Shown: positions 1 to 8,758, counted from the first letter of the stretch. The stretch is 56,924 bases of DNA from Cyclobacteriaceae bacterium (GCA_020436085.1 JAGQYM010000027.1:1-56924); one strand, 5' to 3'. Numbers and translations: made by a program. Notes: a model not told the origin generated them from the sequence alone.

Positions 1-475
1 AAGATCCAACTCAAACGATGCCAGGTTCGCGGCCTGTATCGCTTATCACAACTCAAACGATGGTTATTACACCGCTTGTATCGCGAACTCCAACTTCGCC
101 AACGTTAATCCCAACTTTACCAACGGTTATCCCAACGCCACCACTCGTTACTTCATCACTTATATCGGTTCCCCCAACTCAAACACAGGTTACCACACCG
201 CTTGTATCGCTTGTCCCAACTTAAACACTCGTTACTTCATCACTTATACAGGTTCCCCCAACTTAAACACTCGTTACTTCATCACTTATACAGGTTCCCC
301 CAACTCAAACACAGGTTACTACACCTCTTTTACAACTTGTCCCAACCCAAACACTGGTTACCACACCGCTTGTATCGGTTATCCCAACTTCAACGATGCT
401 TACCACACCACTTGCATCAGTTGTCCCAGCTTTACCAACGGTTACTGCACTTCTACCAACGGTTACCCCAACAAC
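1..475. repeat. 42-bp tandem repeat array (minisatellite), cut by window start
   Basis: Degenerate copies begin with CCCAAC or a close variant at 5, 47, 89, 131, 173, 215, 257, 299, 341, 383, 425 and 467, so the spacing is exactly 42 bases throughout. Copies at 215 and 257 are almost identical; the others are diverged. A weaker 21-base half-unit shows around 131 and again around 431-466. The period is 14 codons, so one forward frame reads as a 14-residue Leu/His/Tyr/Arg-rich repeat, interrupted by TAA at 106. No start codon with a plausible ribosome site or domain supports a gene, so I treat it as a DNA repeat. The array probably continues to the left of the window. Confidence 0.9.
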
Positions 476-583
476 TAAGGACTATCGACTGAAGACTATC
501 AACTATGGACTATGGACTAAGGACTATGGACTATCGACTAAAAACTAAAGACTAACGACTAAGGACTATCGACAAAGGACTAT
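472..583. repeat. heptanucleotide tandem repeat (GGACTAT type)
   Basis: Sixteen consecutive 7-base units follow the 42-bp array without a gap. Most are GGACTAT, GGACTAA, CGACTAA or AGACTAT, all sharing the core nnACTAn (one unit reads CGACAAA). Since 42 and 21 are multiples of 7, the two arrays may have grown by the same slippage process (inference). Nothing else is visible between 1 and the gene at 609. Confidence 0.9.
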
Positions 584-608
584 ATTCGCCTTACCATCCC
601 ATTACCTT

Positions 609-1601
609 ATGAAAACCTCACCACCCCTCTCAGCCCTTCTGGTTCTGGCTACTATTACTTTGGCCCAGGCTCAACCCAACGTCACAGGCATTTGGCAAAA
701 CAGCGACTTCGGCTATCAAATGACACTCATGCTCAATGCTGATGGCTCCGGGGAGTTTGACGGTGAAACCATTCGCTACACACTCCAGGGCAATCGACTA
801 AATATGCTGATGGCGGGCGAATCAATCTCTTATATATATAGTGTCAATGGAAACACGCTCAACCTCTCCGATGGCGACCTTGATGGTCCTATTGCTTTCC
901 GCAAAAACGGAGGAAGTGAGCCAACAACAAACTCAGCCACAACTCAGGCGACTCCTCGCCCACCTGCCGATCCACCCGCACCAACTGCCAGCAACAGTCT
1001 ATTGGGTATTTGGTCGGGTAATGGTGAAACCATCGAATTCAAAAACAACGGACAATGTGTGTACCTGGGCAATACCTTTGGCTATCATCAGGCTACGGCA
1101 AGTGAAGTCACACTCACAGCGCGTGACGGTAGTGCCACACTTGGGTATTCCATACAGGGCAATCAGCTCACCATTACCGGCCCCAATGGCAAGGTCACCT
1201 ATACCAAAGGCGCCAATAACAACGCAACTCCTTCCGGTGGCAAGGGCGTGGCGATGGAGCTGGTAGGCAAGTGGTGCTGGGTTAATGTGACAAGCACCAA
1301 CAGTGGTGGCAGCTCTTCCAGCCGCTGCATCACCCTCAATGGAGATGGTACCTATATATATGAGTCAGAACGGTCCATGAGTGTGAACACCGATGCTTAC
1401 TATGGGGGTACCAACTCACAAGGCAGCGACCGCGGCACATGGTATGTGCAGGACGATCGCATCTACTACAATTCACAAAGCACAGGGCAAGGCTCCTACC
1501 GACTTGAAAAAAGAAACCATCCTAAAAATGTAAACGACCCCATGATCGTACTCGATGGCGAAGCCTACGTCACTCAGACTTATCGGCAACCGTGGCGTTA
1601 G
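609..1601 (+). CDS. secreted protein with three lipocalin-like beta modules
   Basis: The 330-residue product starts with a signal peptide (about residues 1-21, cleaved near LAQA). It then shows three similar beta-rich modules opening with TGIW (26), LGIW (132) and VGKW (219). Each opening is followed by a short strand with an Asn/Asp-Gly turn (NADGSG, NNGQC, NGDGT) and later strands ending in GN-L-I or similar. A Pro/Thr-rich linker separates modules 1 and 2. The pattern of a GxW opening followed by many short strands resembles bacterial lipocalin-like proteins, but I cannot name a family or ligand. The third module is longest and carries two cysteines. It is probably periplasmic or surface-exposed. 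The gene stands alone between repeat arrays. Confidence 0.7.
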   Translation: MKTSPPLSALLVLATITLAQAQPNVTGIWQNSDFGYQMTLMLNADGSGEFDGETIRYTLQGNRLNMLMAGESISYIYSVNGNTLNLSDGDLDGPIAFRKNGGSEPTTNSATTQATPRPPADPPAPTASNSLLGIWSGNGETIEFKNNGQCVYLGNTFGYHQATASEVTLTARDGSATLGYSIQGNQLTITGPNGKVTYTKGANNNATPSGGKGVAMELVGKWCWVNVTSTNSGGSSSSRCITLNGDGTYIYESERSMSVNTDAYYGGTNSQGSDRGTWYVQDDRIYYNSQSTGQGSYRLEKRNHPKNVNDPMIVLDGEAYVTQTYRQPWR

Positions 1602-1651
1602 TAGTTTTTAGTTGTCAGTTTTGAGTCTGGTCCCGATCCAGCGTGTATTAC

Positions 1652-1700
1652 ACAACTCAACACCCAGCACTCAACACTCAAAACTCAACACTAACAACCA
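1652..1700. repeat. heptanucleotide tandem repeat (AACACTC type)
   Basis: About seven consecutive 7-base units (ACAACTC, AACACCC, AGCACTC, AACACTC, AAAACTC, AACACTA, ACAACCA) lie between the gene ending at 1601 and the toxin gene. The sequence differs from the 472-583 array but has the same period. Confidence 0.8.
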
Positions 1701-1712
1701 AAGTCAACTCTC

Positions 1713-1735
1713 GCGCGGAACTCAGTTCCGTGCTC
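1713..1735. repeat. palindromic repeat, copy 1 (GCGCGGAACTnAGTTCCGTGC)
   Basis: An imperfect palindrome with arms GGAAC and GTTCC around a 3-base centre. An almost identical 23-base copy lies at 2346-2368, and a half copy at 2312-2327. This copy overlaps the stop codon of the toxin gene (1734-1736). It is a REP-like element of unknown function. Confidence 0.8.
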
Positions 1736-2033
1736 ACCTTGGCAGTCCAATCTTTTTCGGGTCTTGTCTCCCTTCCCATATTGAATGGATATGCAGCTTG
1801 GACTCCATGACTTCATATATAATCAGATAGTCTCTAACAATCTTAACTCTAACGTTGGGTAGATCGGTAGGTCTTCCGATATGAGGACGCTCAGCAATTA
1901 GTTTTATCGCTGCCTTAATAAGTCGGTTCAATTTCCTGCTATAGGTATTCGACTTATTGCGCGATACCCAATATCGAAGTATGCGCTTTCTATCCTCGAG
2001 TGCTCTGTGAGACCAAACTACTTCCCGAGCCAT
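1734..2033 (-). CDS. RelE/ParE superfamily toxin
   Basis: The 99-residue protein has the ParE-type layout. An N-terminal strand (VVWSHRALEDRKRILRYW) leads into two helices, followed by the usual ERPHIGRPTD loop and the strand pair VRVKIVRDYLIIYEV and LHIHSIWEGRQDP. ParE toxins poison DNA gyrase and RelE toxins cleave mRNA on the ribosome; the exact target cannot be read from sequence. It lies downstream of its antitoxin and overlaps it by 16 bases, the usual order for this class. Its stop codon falls inside a palindromic repeat, which may act as the transcript end. Confidence 0.85.
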   Translation of the reverse strand: MAREVVWSHRALEDRKRILRYWVSRNKSNTYSRKLNRLIKAAIKLIAERPHIGRPTDLPNVRVKIVRDYLIIYEVMESKLHIHSIWEGRQDPKKIGLPR

Positions 2034-2254
2034 TCATCAATCGCATCATCAGCAGCCTTATTGTCAAAAGACTTTCCAGAGACAATTTGCCCTCTTGACT
2101 CCTCTACAACATTCTTTTGGTCTTCACTGAGTTTATACGTACTAATATCCTCCCCCTCTATTTCCAGCAATCTAAATACCTCCTCCAGAATATCTTGATC
2201 CTCCGTGGTATTAATCTTTTGAATTAGTTTTTTTCTCAGCTCGGTTGTGGACAT
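2018..2254 (-). CDS. antitoxin partner of the RelE/ParE toxin
   Basis: A 78-residue acidic protein, encoded directly upstream of the toxin with a 16-base overlap. The N-terminal half (STTELRKKLIQKINTTEDQ) is helical and resembles the small addiction-module antitoxins of Bacteroidota. The C-terminal part is Asp/Glu-rich and ends in DEWLGK, likely the toxin-neutralising tail. Antitoxins of this type usually repress their own promoter, but no operator is obvious upstream. The assignment rests mostly on size, charge and gene order, so it is a context call. Confidence 0.75.
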   Translation of the reverse strand: MSTTELRKKLIQKINTTEDQDILEEVFRLLEIEGEDISTYKLSEDQKNVVEESRGQIVSGKSFDNKAADDAIDEWLGK

Positions 2255-2311
2255 AATCTTAGATTGGCATCACTAAAGTACACAAAAGGACCAGCACACA
2301 CCAGTCGCTAA

Positions 2312-2368
2312 AGTTAGTTCCGTGCCCTTAAGTCTAAAAATTCTAGCGCGGAACTTAGTTCCGTGCTC
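2312..2368. repeat. palindromic repeat, copy 2 and a half copy
   Basis: A full copy at 2346-2368 matches copy 1 at 1713-1735 except for one base in the centre. A half copy, AGTTAGTTCCGTGCCC, lies at 2312-2327. Together with copy 1 they bracket the toxin-antitoxin operon. The rest of the gap 2255-2456 shows no gene. Confidence 0.75.
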
Positions 2369-2456
2369 CCAGCCAACAAACAACTGACAACTAAAGAAGG
2401 GTTGCCTTTACCCCGGTTAATTAGTAGCTTCAAAGGCCACCTAACCTATCCTGTCT

Positions 2457-5400
2457 ATGAAATACGGCCTGATCGCCCTGGCTGCGGCATTGCTTTTCTA
2501 TCCTGCCGGTGCCTCACCTGCTTCGCGCAATACAAAAGATAAAATCACCCGCCTTCCTTCGGAAAGAAAAGAACGCAGGCGCAAGCTCGCAGACGAAGAT
2601 GAGCTAAAGAAAACACTGAGCACTTTATTCAACCCTGGCAGCTACTCCATCTCCAACCTCTCTTCCAAAGATGCTGAAGGTGGCAAAGAGCTAAGTGGCA
2701 CAGTCTCCTTCTTTGGTAATGAAGGCGTCACACTCACCTGCCGTATTGCTGACACCAAAGTTCAAACCATCACAGCCTCGTTCCCCGCCTCAGCTACCTT
2801 CACCATCAGTCAGTTGGACAAGCTCTCGCAAGGAGAATTCAGGTCGCTCCTGCCCGCCAGCCTCAACACCAACGCGGGCATCCGTATCATCGACTTCAGC
2901 ATCCACATGAACGATACCGGCAAAGCCCTCGAGTCTTTTGAAACTAACCTGGCCGCTGCCGATTGGGACTTCCTGAGCTTCGAAAGCTTCAAGATGAATG
3001 CGCTCACCCTGAAGCTGGAGTTATTCAAAAGTCAGAAGAAGCTGGGTGGTGAACTGAGTGGTGATGTCACTATTGGTAAACTAAAGACAAAACTCACTGC
3101 GTCACTCAAGCCCGACCAGTCTCCTGTCTTCACCGGAGTGATTCCCGGTGGGCAGGGTCAGCTCAATGTAAAAGAAGCACTCAACAGCATTGCGGGCCCC
3201 AATGAGACCATGCGCTTCTTCGGCCTCTTCCCAAGCGAGGTGTTCAATTCGCTTGCCACTCCTCAAGTATCACTCACTGCAATCCCGGGCGACAACAAGA
3301 TGAGCCTCTCGTCCAATACCGACATTGGTAACATGGAGATTGCTGTGCAAAAGAAGGGCGCCAAGAAGGACATCAAACTCATCATCCAACCCAAAGACCT
3401 TGGCAAACTAATTCAAACTGATGCGCTCAAAGACTTACAAATCAACAATCCTCTGGTGATGATATCCGCCAGCCGCGAGCGAGGCATAAAAGTGCCCGCG
3501 TTTGAAAACACTACCATCGATCTGGAAGAAGGAATGAACCTCATCACCACCATCAACCTGGGCGCTGACATTGAGAAGATTTTTAAAATGGCGCAAGTCA
3601 ACCTCACAGGCTCTATCGACAAAAGCAAACGAATGAAGCTCACGGCCAAGCAGGAGATGAACCTTCCCATTGGCGAAACGGGTATTAAGTTCGAAGGGGT
3701 GAGCTTTGGCCTGGAAAGTAATCCCGCACCTAAGTTCATGATGGATGGAACCCTTGCCATTCCTATCGACAAGGAATCAACACTTCGTTTTTCGACAGGA
3801 CTCAGCACTGCACCCTTTCCACCTCAGATTGGTGGCTCACTTACGTTAATTACAGAAACACCTGATGGCGTGTGGCGCAATCCGCTTAACGTTCCGGGTG
3901 TGGGCATCAAAAACCTTCACGGAGGACTGATGATGATGCCCGCCCCTCCGTTCCTGAGTGAACTTGCGCTTGAAGGTGAAATCTTACTTGGAAAAAACCT
4001 TGATCCGGGTGGTAACCCCATCCAGGGTGCACTGAAAATGCAACTGAAACTCAACAGCCCCATGACTTCTTACTTCGAAGCCAGTGTAAAGAACCTTACC
4101 GCTTTAGGAATTGTCAATGCCTTTACGGATGTGCAGTTGTCTGGCGAAGTAGCCAATCTCCTCCGCTCCGGTATCGACAATGCTACCATCAGCGTTCATC
4201 CCAATGTTGATCCCGCTGCAGCGGAAGTATCTGCCAGTGGTGACTTCAGCCTGCTGGGAAAGTCAGCCCATATCCAATTTGAATACAGTCGTGCCAACCT
4301 TTCAGCCAGCGGAAGCATGGACCCCTGGGAGATAAAGGCCGGTGACTTTACCGTATTTGCCGTGCGAGGTGCTGGAGGAAATCCCAAGCCCGCTTTTGCT
4401 TTACAAATCGGAACCGATCCCAGCTTCTCAATGAACGGAGCAGTGACCGCACTCGAAAGCATGCATGGTAGCGCCAACATTGTCATCACTAAAACCGGTT
4501 TCCAGGCAGATCTTACGGGCAATATTTTCAATGGCGCCTTTACAGGAAATCTGCATGCCTATGGAAGGAATCTTGCCTCTGACCCTGTCATCCATGCTGA
4601 ACTGAATCTCTCGCAAACAGTAGTCAATGACTTCAAAGTATCATTGAAGAACTTTATCAAAGACCAGGCAAAGAATTCAGAGAAAGATATCGTAGCAGTA
4701 AGAAATAAAGTAAACACCGGAGCACAATTCCTTGATGATACCTTCAAAGGCTCTCTCAATGTTGTAAACACCTTGCAAAAAGGAACAGCCACTGCCGGAA
4801 TCCTCATCGTAGACAACCTTGTACCTGACGTCACCAATATCTCTTTCGTAGGTGATCTTAATAGTGTAAGTACCAGGATCAACGTACGTGTAGACTATCG
4901 CGCGGCAGGTCAACAAATGCCTCCTATCACCATCACTATGGATTTGAAAAATCCCAACTACCAGGGAGAGTTGGATAAGATGGCCGAGCAAATGGGCAAG
5001 GAAGTCCTGAACGTATTCTCTGATCTTGGCGAAGGTGTTGCCAAGTTAGGCGATGCTGGCAAGGAACTGCTCACAGACCTTGGCAAGGGCGTGATCACTG
5101 CCGGGAAAGAAGTGGGCAAATTTGCCGGAGATGCTGTCAATGAAATTGATAAGTTTTGGAATGGCGAACGTTTTGAACCGGTGCGTAGTGGCCCCGAGTT
5201 AGAGGAACGTTCTATCGATACACGTCACTACAGCGTGCTTATCAAATCCGTTACAGCGATTAAGGCTGAAGATGATCCCATTCAGGAGAAAGTTGCTCAA
5301 GCCGGTGCCGATGTGGTGAAAGGTATCGGCCAGGCTACCTCAGCAGTAGTGGGAGCATTTGGTGGCAGCAAAAGCACACAGCAGGATATCCAACAAGGCA

Positions 5401-8147
5401 CCACCATCAAACTTACACCTGATCCATTGATCGAAATCTATGGTGCCATAGTCGTGGTGTCAAATAATTCCATGCGCGTTGGCGACCCTAATACAACCAA
5501 TTCTAATGCGTGGAGTGTAAACCGTGTTGACGCAGTTAAAAATGTGTCTGCAGGCAGAAGTTTTAACGTGAACAATATCAAACACTACTACGCACAAAAT
5601 GGCAGCAACCCTTCCATCACTATCCGAAGTAAACTGAAAGAATACGATGAAGGTGAGCACCACGACAGCGATGGTGAATTCAGCGGTGCCGTCACCATCT
5701 CCAACCTTGGCTCGTGGAACTGGGACTCTGGTTATCGCATGGACGAATCTTTCATCGCAACTACCAATGATGGTGGTCGTCAATCACAGGTGCGTGTCGA
5801 CTATGCCATCATACTTGAACCAAAGATCTCATTGCAACAAATCCGCCAGGCTGTGGCTACCCGCGACATCAACCAGGTGAGCCGCGTGCTACTGCGTGGT
5901 GGCGACATCAAACAAGGCAGTGTGCTGGAACCCGCTATTCAAAACAGAGATGTAGCCATGATCAACTTTTTACTGGCCAGTGGCGCCAACCTTTATGATC
6001 AGGATTTAGCGACAGCATTGCAACCACATGTGTTCACCGAGGAAATCGCTACCAAGTTGATCGTGCGAAAGAGTACACCTGTAACCACCGCAGATTTAGA
6101 TAAGGCCATTGCTGTAAACAACCGAAGCATCGCCAACCTGATCATGTCAAAAGGTGTAGCACCCACTGCAGCCCAGCTGCAAAACGCTCTTGTACAAAAC
6201 AAGCTGGAGATGGCAGATGTGTTATTGGCTAATCGTGCTCCCATCAGCGCCAATGATCTGACCAACGCAGTCAATGCCGGCAACCTTCCCACAACCACAT
6301 TACTACTCAAGTATGGCGCACCCACAACTGTCGCCATGCTAAATCAATCTTTACAGTCTGGGAACAAGGCGATGGCCAAACTATTACTTCAAAGTCAGGA
6401 TCCGGATCAAACCTCCTATCAACTGGCTGCAGAGAAAAATGATCTCGAGCTATTTAATATGGTGGCCAGCAAAGGTGTGCTTCTACAAAGTGATGGCCCC
6501 GCCCAAAAGGCTATTGACTTCAACAACATGCCTCTCCTCAAGCAGGCACTCACGATGGGTGGAAGCTCAAGCAACGCCCTTGGCTATGCGGTGCAAAAGG
6601 GCAACCTGCAGGCTATTAATACTTGTCTTGAACTTGGTGGCAATCCCAACCTCGCCACTGCATTCGCTGCAAACAGTAATAACACTGAACTATACACACG
6701 GCTGATCACTACCTATCACGCCAATGGAACACAGGCACTTTCACAAGCCATCGCAGCCAACAACCTGGCGCTTGCCAAAATTGCATTGGAGCAAGGTGGT
6801 GGCAACCCGGATGTCGACCTGAAGGCACAAGCAGATCAGGGTAAAGCCGACATGGTTCGCTTACTCGTAGACCATGGAGGAAATCCCAACCTTGCCATGT
6901 CAGGCACTATTGCGACCAACAAACCCGACCTGCTCAAGTACCTCATTGATAAAGGTGCTACTACCGATAACGACAGCTATGTAACCAAAGCGTCCGAGTT
7001 AGGCTCTTTGGATATGGCCAAGCTCCTCGTTGATAATGGAGCAAATCCAAATCCTGGTATGCCCATAGCGGTGAGCAAAAACAACTACGCCCTCACTACC
7101 TACCTGTTATCCGCGGGAGCAAATGTGAATGGCTTCATGAAAGCGCCAGCCGCTGCTGGCAATTCACAAATGGTGAAGATCCTGCTTGACAATGGAGCCG
7201 CACCTAATGAAGGTATGGCCAGTGCTGTCGAAGCATCGCAGTTAGAGATTGCAAAGGTGTTGTTGAGTTACGGTGCATCTACGCAAGGTCATCTGGCAAT
7301 CCCATCAAAGAGTGGCAATGTGGAAATGGTGAAGTTGCTCCTGCAATATGGAGCTGATCCTAATGAAGGCATCCGCGAAGCAGTAGGTGCAAATAAAACT
7401 GAGGCCGCTGTGCTACTTTTGGAGGCAGGTGCTTCCGTTCGTGGTCTCATGCCAGCGGCTGCAGGTTATGGAAACAAGACGTTGGTGCAAATGCTGCTCG
7501 ACCGTGGTGTGGATGCAACCGAAGGAATCAAGCCAGCCGTTCAAAAGAACTTTACCGAAGTAGCCCTCCTCCTCCTCGACAACAATGCCGCGATCGATGG
7601 AATGATAGCCATCGCGTCAGGTAATGGCAATGAAAGCATCGTTTCAAAATTACTGAGCCTTGGTGCCGTAGCAGATGAAGGTATTGAACCAGCTGTCACC
7701 AATAAGCATACAACGATTGCAAAGCTATTGATCGAAGCGGGGGCAGATGTAAAGTCCTCATCATTTATGGTGATCGCAGTACGCAATCGTCAGGAAGATA
7801 TGGTGCGATTGCTTCAGGCTCACAAATGTGATGTCACCTACACAGATGCAAAAGGGAATTCATTCCTTCACATCGTGTCAGGTGATGATGGAGAGTACGG
7901 TTTAGCAAAAGCCTTTGTTGAGTTTGGGTTAAATGTTGATCAACAAAACCTTGACGGAGACACACCTTTGCACCTCGCTGCGGAAAGTGGTAAAGACAAT
8001 CTCGAAGTGGTGCAACTGCTGGTCGAGGCGGGAGCAGATGTAAATGCTGTAAACAAGCGAGGTGATACGCCACGCAAAGCGGCCAAAGGTCGCAAAGTGA
8101 AGAAGTACCTCAAAGACAATGGCGGAGCGAGAAAGATTAAGAACTAG
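2457..8147 (+). CDS. giant secreted beta-rich protein with C-terminal ankyrin-like repeats
   Basis: The product has 1896 residues. A signal peptide covers about residues 1-20, with a Lys/Arg-rich stretch after it. Residues 40-830 are a long run of amphipathic beta strands with no family I recognise. Residues 831-900 are amphipathic helix (EQMGKEVLNVFSDLGEGV and similar). Residues 917-1120 form another beta-rich domain. From about 1123 to 1890 there are roughly two dozen ankyrin-like repeats. Most are only about 26 residues long instead of 33 and lack the TPLH turn; the last two (1796-1890) are canonical, with TPLHLAA and GADVNAV. Repeats 1462-1778 form pairs of exactly 52 residues, or 54. Ankyrin repeats bind proteins, and location outside the cytoplasm is inferred from the signal peptide. 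The gene stands alone between two toxin-antitoxin pairs. Confidence 0.85.
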   Translation: MKYGLIALAAALLFYPAGASPASRNTKDKITRLPSERKERRRKLADEDELKKTLSTLFNPGSYSISNLSSKDAEGGKELSGTVSFFGNEGVTLTCRIADTKVQTITASFPASATFTISQLDKLSQGEFRSLLPASLNTNAGIRIIDFSIHMNDTGKALESFETNLAAADWDFLSFESFKMNALTLKLELFKSQKKLGGELSGDVTIGKLKTKLTASLKPDQSPVFTGVIPGGQGQLNVKEALNSIAGPNETMRFFGLFPSEVFNSLATPQVSLTAIPGDNKMSLSSNTDIGNMEIAVQKKGAKKDIKLIIQPKDLGKLIQTDALKDLQINNPLVMISASRERGIKVPAFENTTIDLEEGMNLITTINLGADIEKIFKMAQVNLTGSIDKSKRMKLTAKQEMNLPIGETGIKFEGVSFGLESNPAPKFMMDGTLAIPIDKESTLRFSTGLSTAPFPPQIGGSLTLITETPDGVWRNPLNVPGVGIKNLHGGLMMMPAPPFLSELALEGEILLGKNLDPGGNPIQGALKMQLKLNSPMTSYFEASVKNLTALGIVNAFTDVQLSGEVANLLRSGIDNATISVHPNVDPAAAEVSASGDFSLLGKSAHIQFEYSRANLSASGSMDPWEIKAGDFTVFAVRGAGGNPKPAFALQIGTDPSFSMNGAVTALESMHGSANIVITKTGFQADLTGNIFNGAFTGNLHAYGRNLASDPVIHAELNLSQTVVNDFKVSLKNFIKDQAKNSEKDIVAVRNKVNTGAQFLDDTFKGSLNVVNTLQKGTATAGILIVDNLVPDVTNISFVGDLNSVSTRINVRVDYRAAGQQMPPITITMDLKNPNYQGELDKMAEQMGKEVLNVFSDLGEGVAKLGDAGKELLTDLGKGVITAGKEVGKFAGDAVNEIDKFWNGERFEPVRSGPELEERSIDTRHYSVLIKSVTAIKAEDDPIQEKVAQAGADVVKGIGQATSAVVGAFGGSKSTQQDIQQGTTIKLTPDPLIEIYGAIVVVSNNSMRVGDPNTTNSNAWSVNRVDAVKNVSAGRSFNVNNIKHYYAQNGSNPSITIRSKLKEYDEGEHHDSDGEFSGAVTISNLGSWNWDSGYRMDESFIATTNDGGRQSQVRVDYAIILEPKISLQQIRQAVATRDINQVSRVLLRGGDIKQGSVLEPAIQNRDVAMINFLLASGANLYDQDLATALQPHVFTEEIATKLIVRKSTPVTTADLDKAIAVNNRSIANLIMSKGVAPTAAQLQNALVQNKLEMADVLLANRAPISANDLTNAVNAGNLPTTTLLLKYGAPTTVAMLNQSLQSGNKAMAKLLLQSQDPDQTSYQLAAEKNDLELFNMVASKGVLLQSDGPAQKAIDFNNMPLLKQALTMGGSSSNALGYAVQKGNLQAINTCLELGGNPNLATAFAANSNNTELYTRLITTYHANGTQALSQAIAANNLALAKIALEQGGGNPDVDLKAQADQGKADMVRLLVDHGGNPNLAMSGTIATNKPDLLKYLIDKGATTDNDSYVTKASELGSLDMAKLLVDNGANPNPGMPIAVSKNNYALTTYLLSAGANVNGFMKAPAAAGNSQMVKILLDNGAAPNEGMASAVEASQLEIAKVLLSYGASTQGHLAIPSKSGNVEMVKLLLQYGADPNEGIREAVGANKTEAAVLLLEAGASVRGLMPAAAGYGNKTLVQMLLDRGVDATEGIKPAVQKNFTEVALLLLDNNAAIDGMIAIASGNGNESIVSKLLSLGAVADEGIEPAVTNKHTTIAKLLIEAGADVKSSSFMVIAVRNRQEDMVRLLQAHKCDVTYTDAKGNSFLHIVSGDDGEYGLAKAFVEFGLNVDQQNLDGDTPLHLAAESGKDNLEVVQLLVEAGADVNAVNKRGDTPRKAAKGRKVKKYLKDNGGARKIKN

Positions 8148-8149
8148 CA

Positions 8150-8170
8150 ACTGGATACTGGATGCTGGAG
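8150..8170. repeat. short heptanucleotide repeat (ACTGGAT type)
   Basis: Three 7-base units (ACTGGAT, ACTGGAT, GCTGGAG) directly follow the stop codon of the giant gene. Sequence to about 8215 can fold back imperfectly (AACTGG near 8149 against CCAGTT near 8213), so the stretch may also end transcription. Confidence 0.5.
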
Positions 8171-8208
8171 GATATCAGAATCCAGGTACCAGTAGCAAGT
8201 ATCTGGTT

Positions 8209-8532
8209 CTAACCAGTTACCTCAGTTGGACCAGGTTTTAGCCCTTTGTTAAGAATGCTTTTAATCTTGGGGACAAGGTGTTTCAAGGTATCGTATGTGT
8301 TGTCCTCAGCATTAAGGACAAGTACCGCAAGGGAGTAATTCTTAAAGTTCTGTTGATATTGTAAATTCTTATCGAAGGTGATGAGCGCGTTGAAGTGACC
8401 TTCAGACAACAGTTCTAGTAAACGTCCATTCGAAATCCCAGTCCAACCTTTGTCACTTACTGTATAGATTTCAAATTCAGGAAAGTCCTGCTTTAATCGT
8501 TTGGGTAGGTTCTCATCAAGCAGCAGTTTCAT
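8209..8532 (-). CDS. DUF5615 family PIN-like toxin
   Basis: A 107-residue protein with the DUF5615 pattern: the opening strand MKLLLDENLP (acidic Asp6 and Glu7), then VSDKGWTGISNGRLLELL, then ALITFDKNL with Asp54. These acidic residues match the metal site expected of PIN-like nucleases. It overlaps the upstream DUF433 gene by 17 bases. DUF433-DUF5615 pairs are common in bacteria and are regarded as toxin-antitoxin modules, the PIN-like part presumably cutting RNA. Nuclease activity here is inferred from family membership. Confidence 0.85.
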   Translation of the reverse strand: MKLLLDENLPKRLKQDFPEFEIYTVSDKGWTGISNGRLLELLSEGHFNALITFDKNLQYQQNFKNYSLAVLVLNAEDNTYDTLKHLVPKIKSILNKGLKPGPTEVTG

Positions 8533-8758
8533 AAATCTTCTCGATATCCTTTGAAGTCATCAATTTGCCCGCCATTTCGATTGTGGCAATTGCCTGATCT
8601 TTACTTACAGAAGGGAAATCAAGAAGAAACTGATCTAAAGAAACACCTTTCTCGAGGTGCTGGAATAAGCTTTCAACCGGAACTCTGGTTCCCTTAAAAA
8701 CAGGGTTTCCACCTAAAATTTCTTTGTCTATGTTAATATAATCCCTGACCTTAAGCAT
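8516..8758 (-). CDS. DUF433 family antitoxin
   Basis: An 80-residue protein with the DUF433 signature: INIDKEILGGNPVFKGTRVP near the N-terminus, followed by a helix-turn-helix-like region (VSLDQFLLDFPSVSKDQAIATI). DUF433 proteins are small winged-helix-like DNA binders found next to PIN-like toxins. Here the gene comes first and overlaps the DUF5615 gene by 17 bases, so both are probably made from one transcript that the antitoxin represses. Confidence 0.88.
   Translation of the reverse strand: MLKVRDYINIDKEILGGNPVFKGTRVPVESLFQHLEKGVSLDQFLLDFPSVSKDQAIATIEMAGKLMTSKDIEKIYETAA

Noticed and set aside
1-475. CRISPR array
   Set aside because: The 42-bp units are head-to-tail with no unique spacers, and no cas genes are present.
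18-492. Small proteins in the repeat array (68 and 96 residues)
   Set aside because: They only translate the DNA repeat; no ribosome site, no domain, and a stop interrupts the longer frame upstream.
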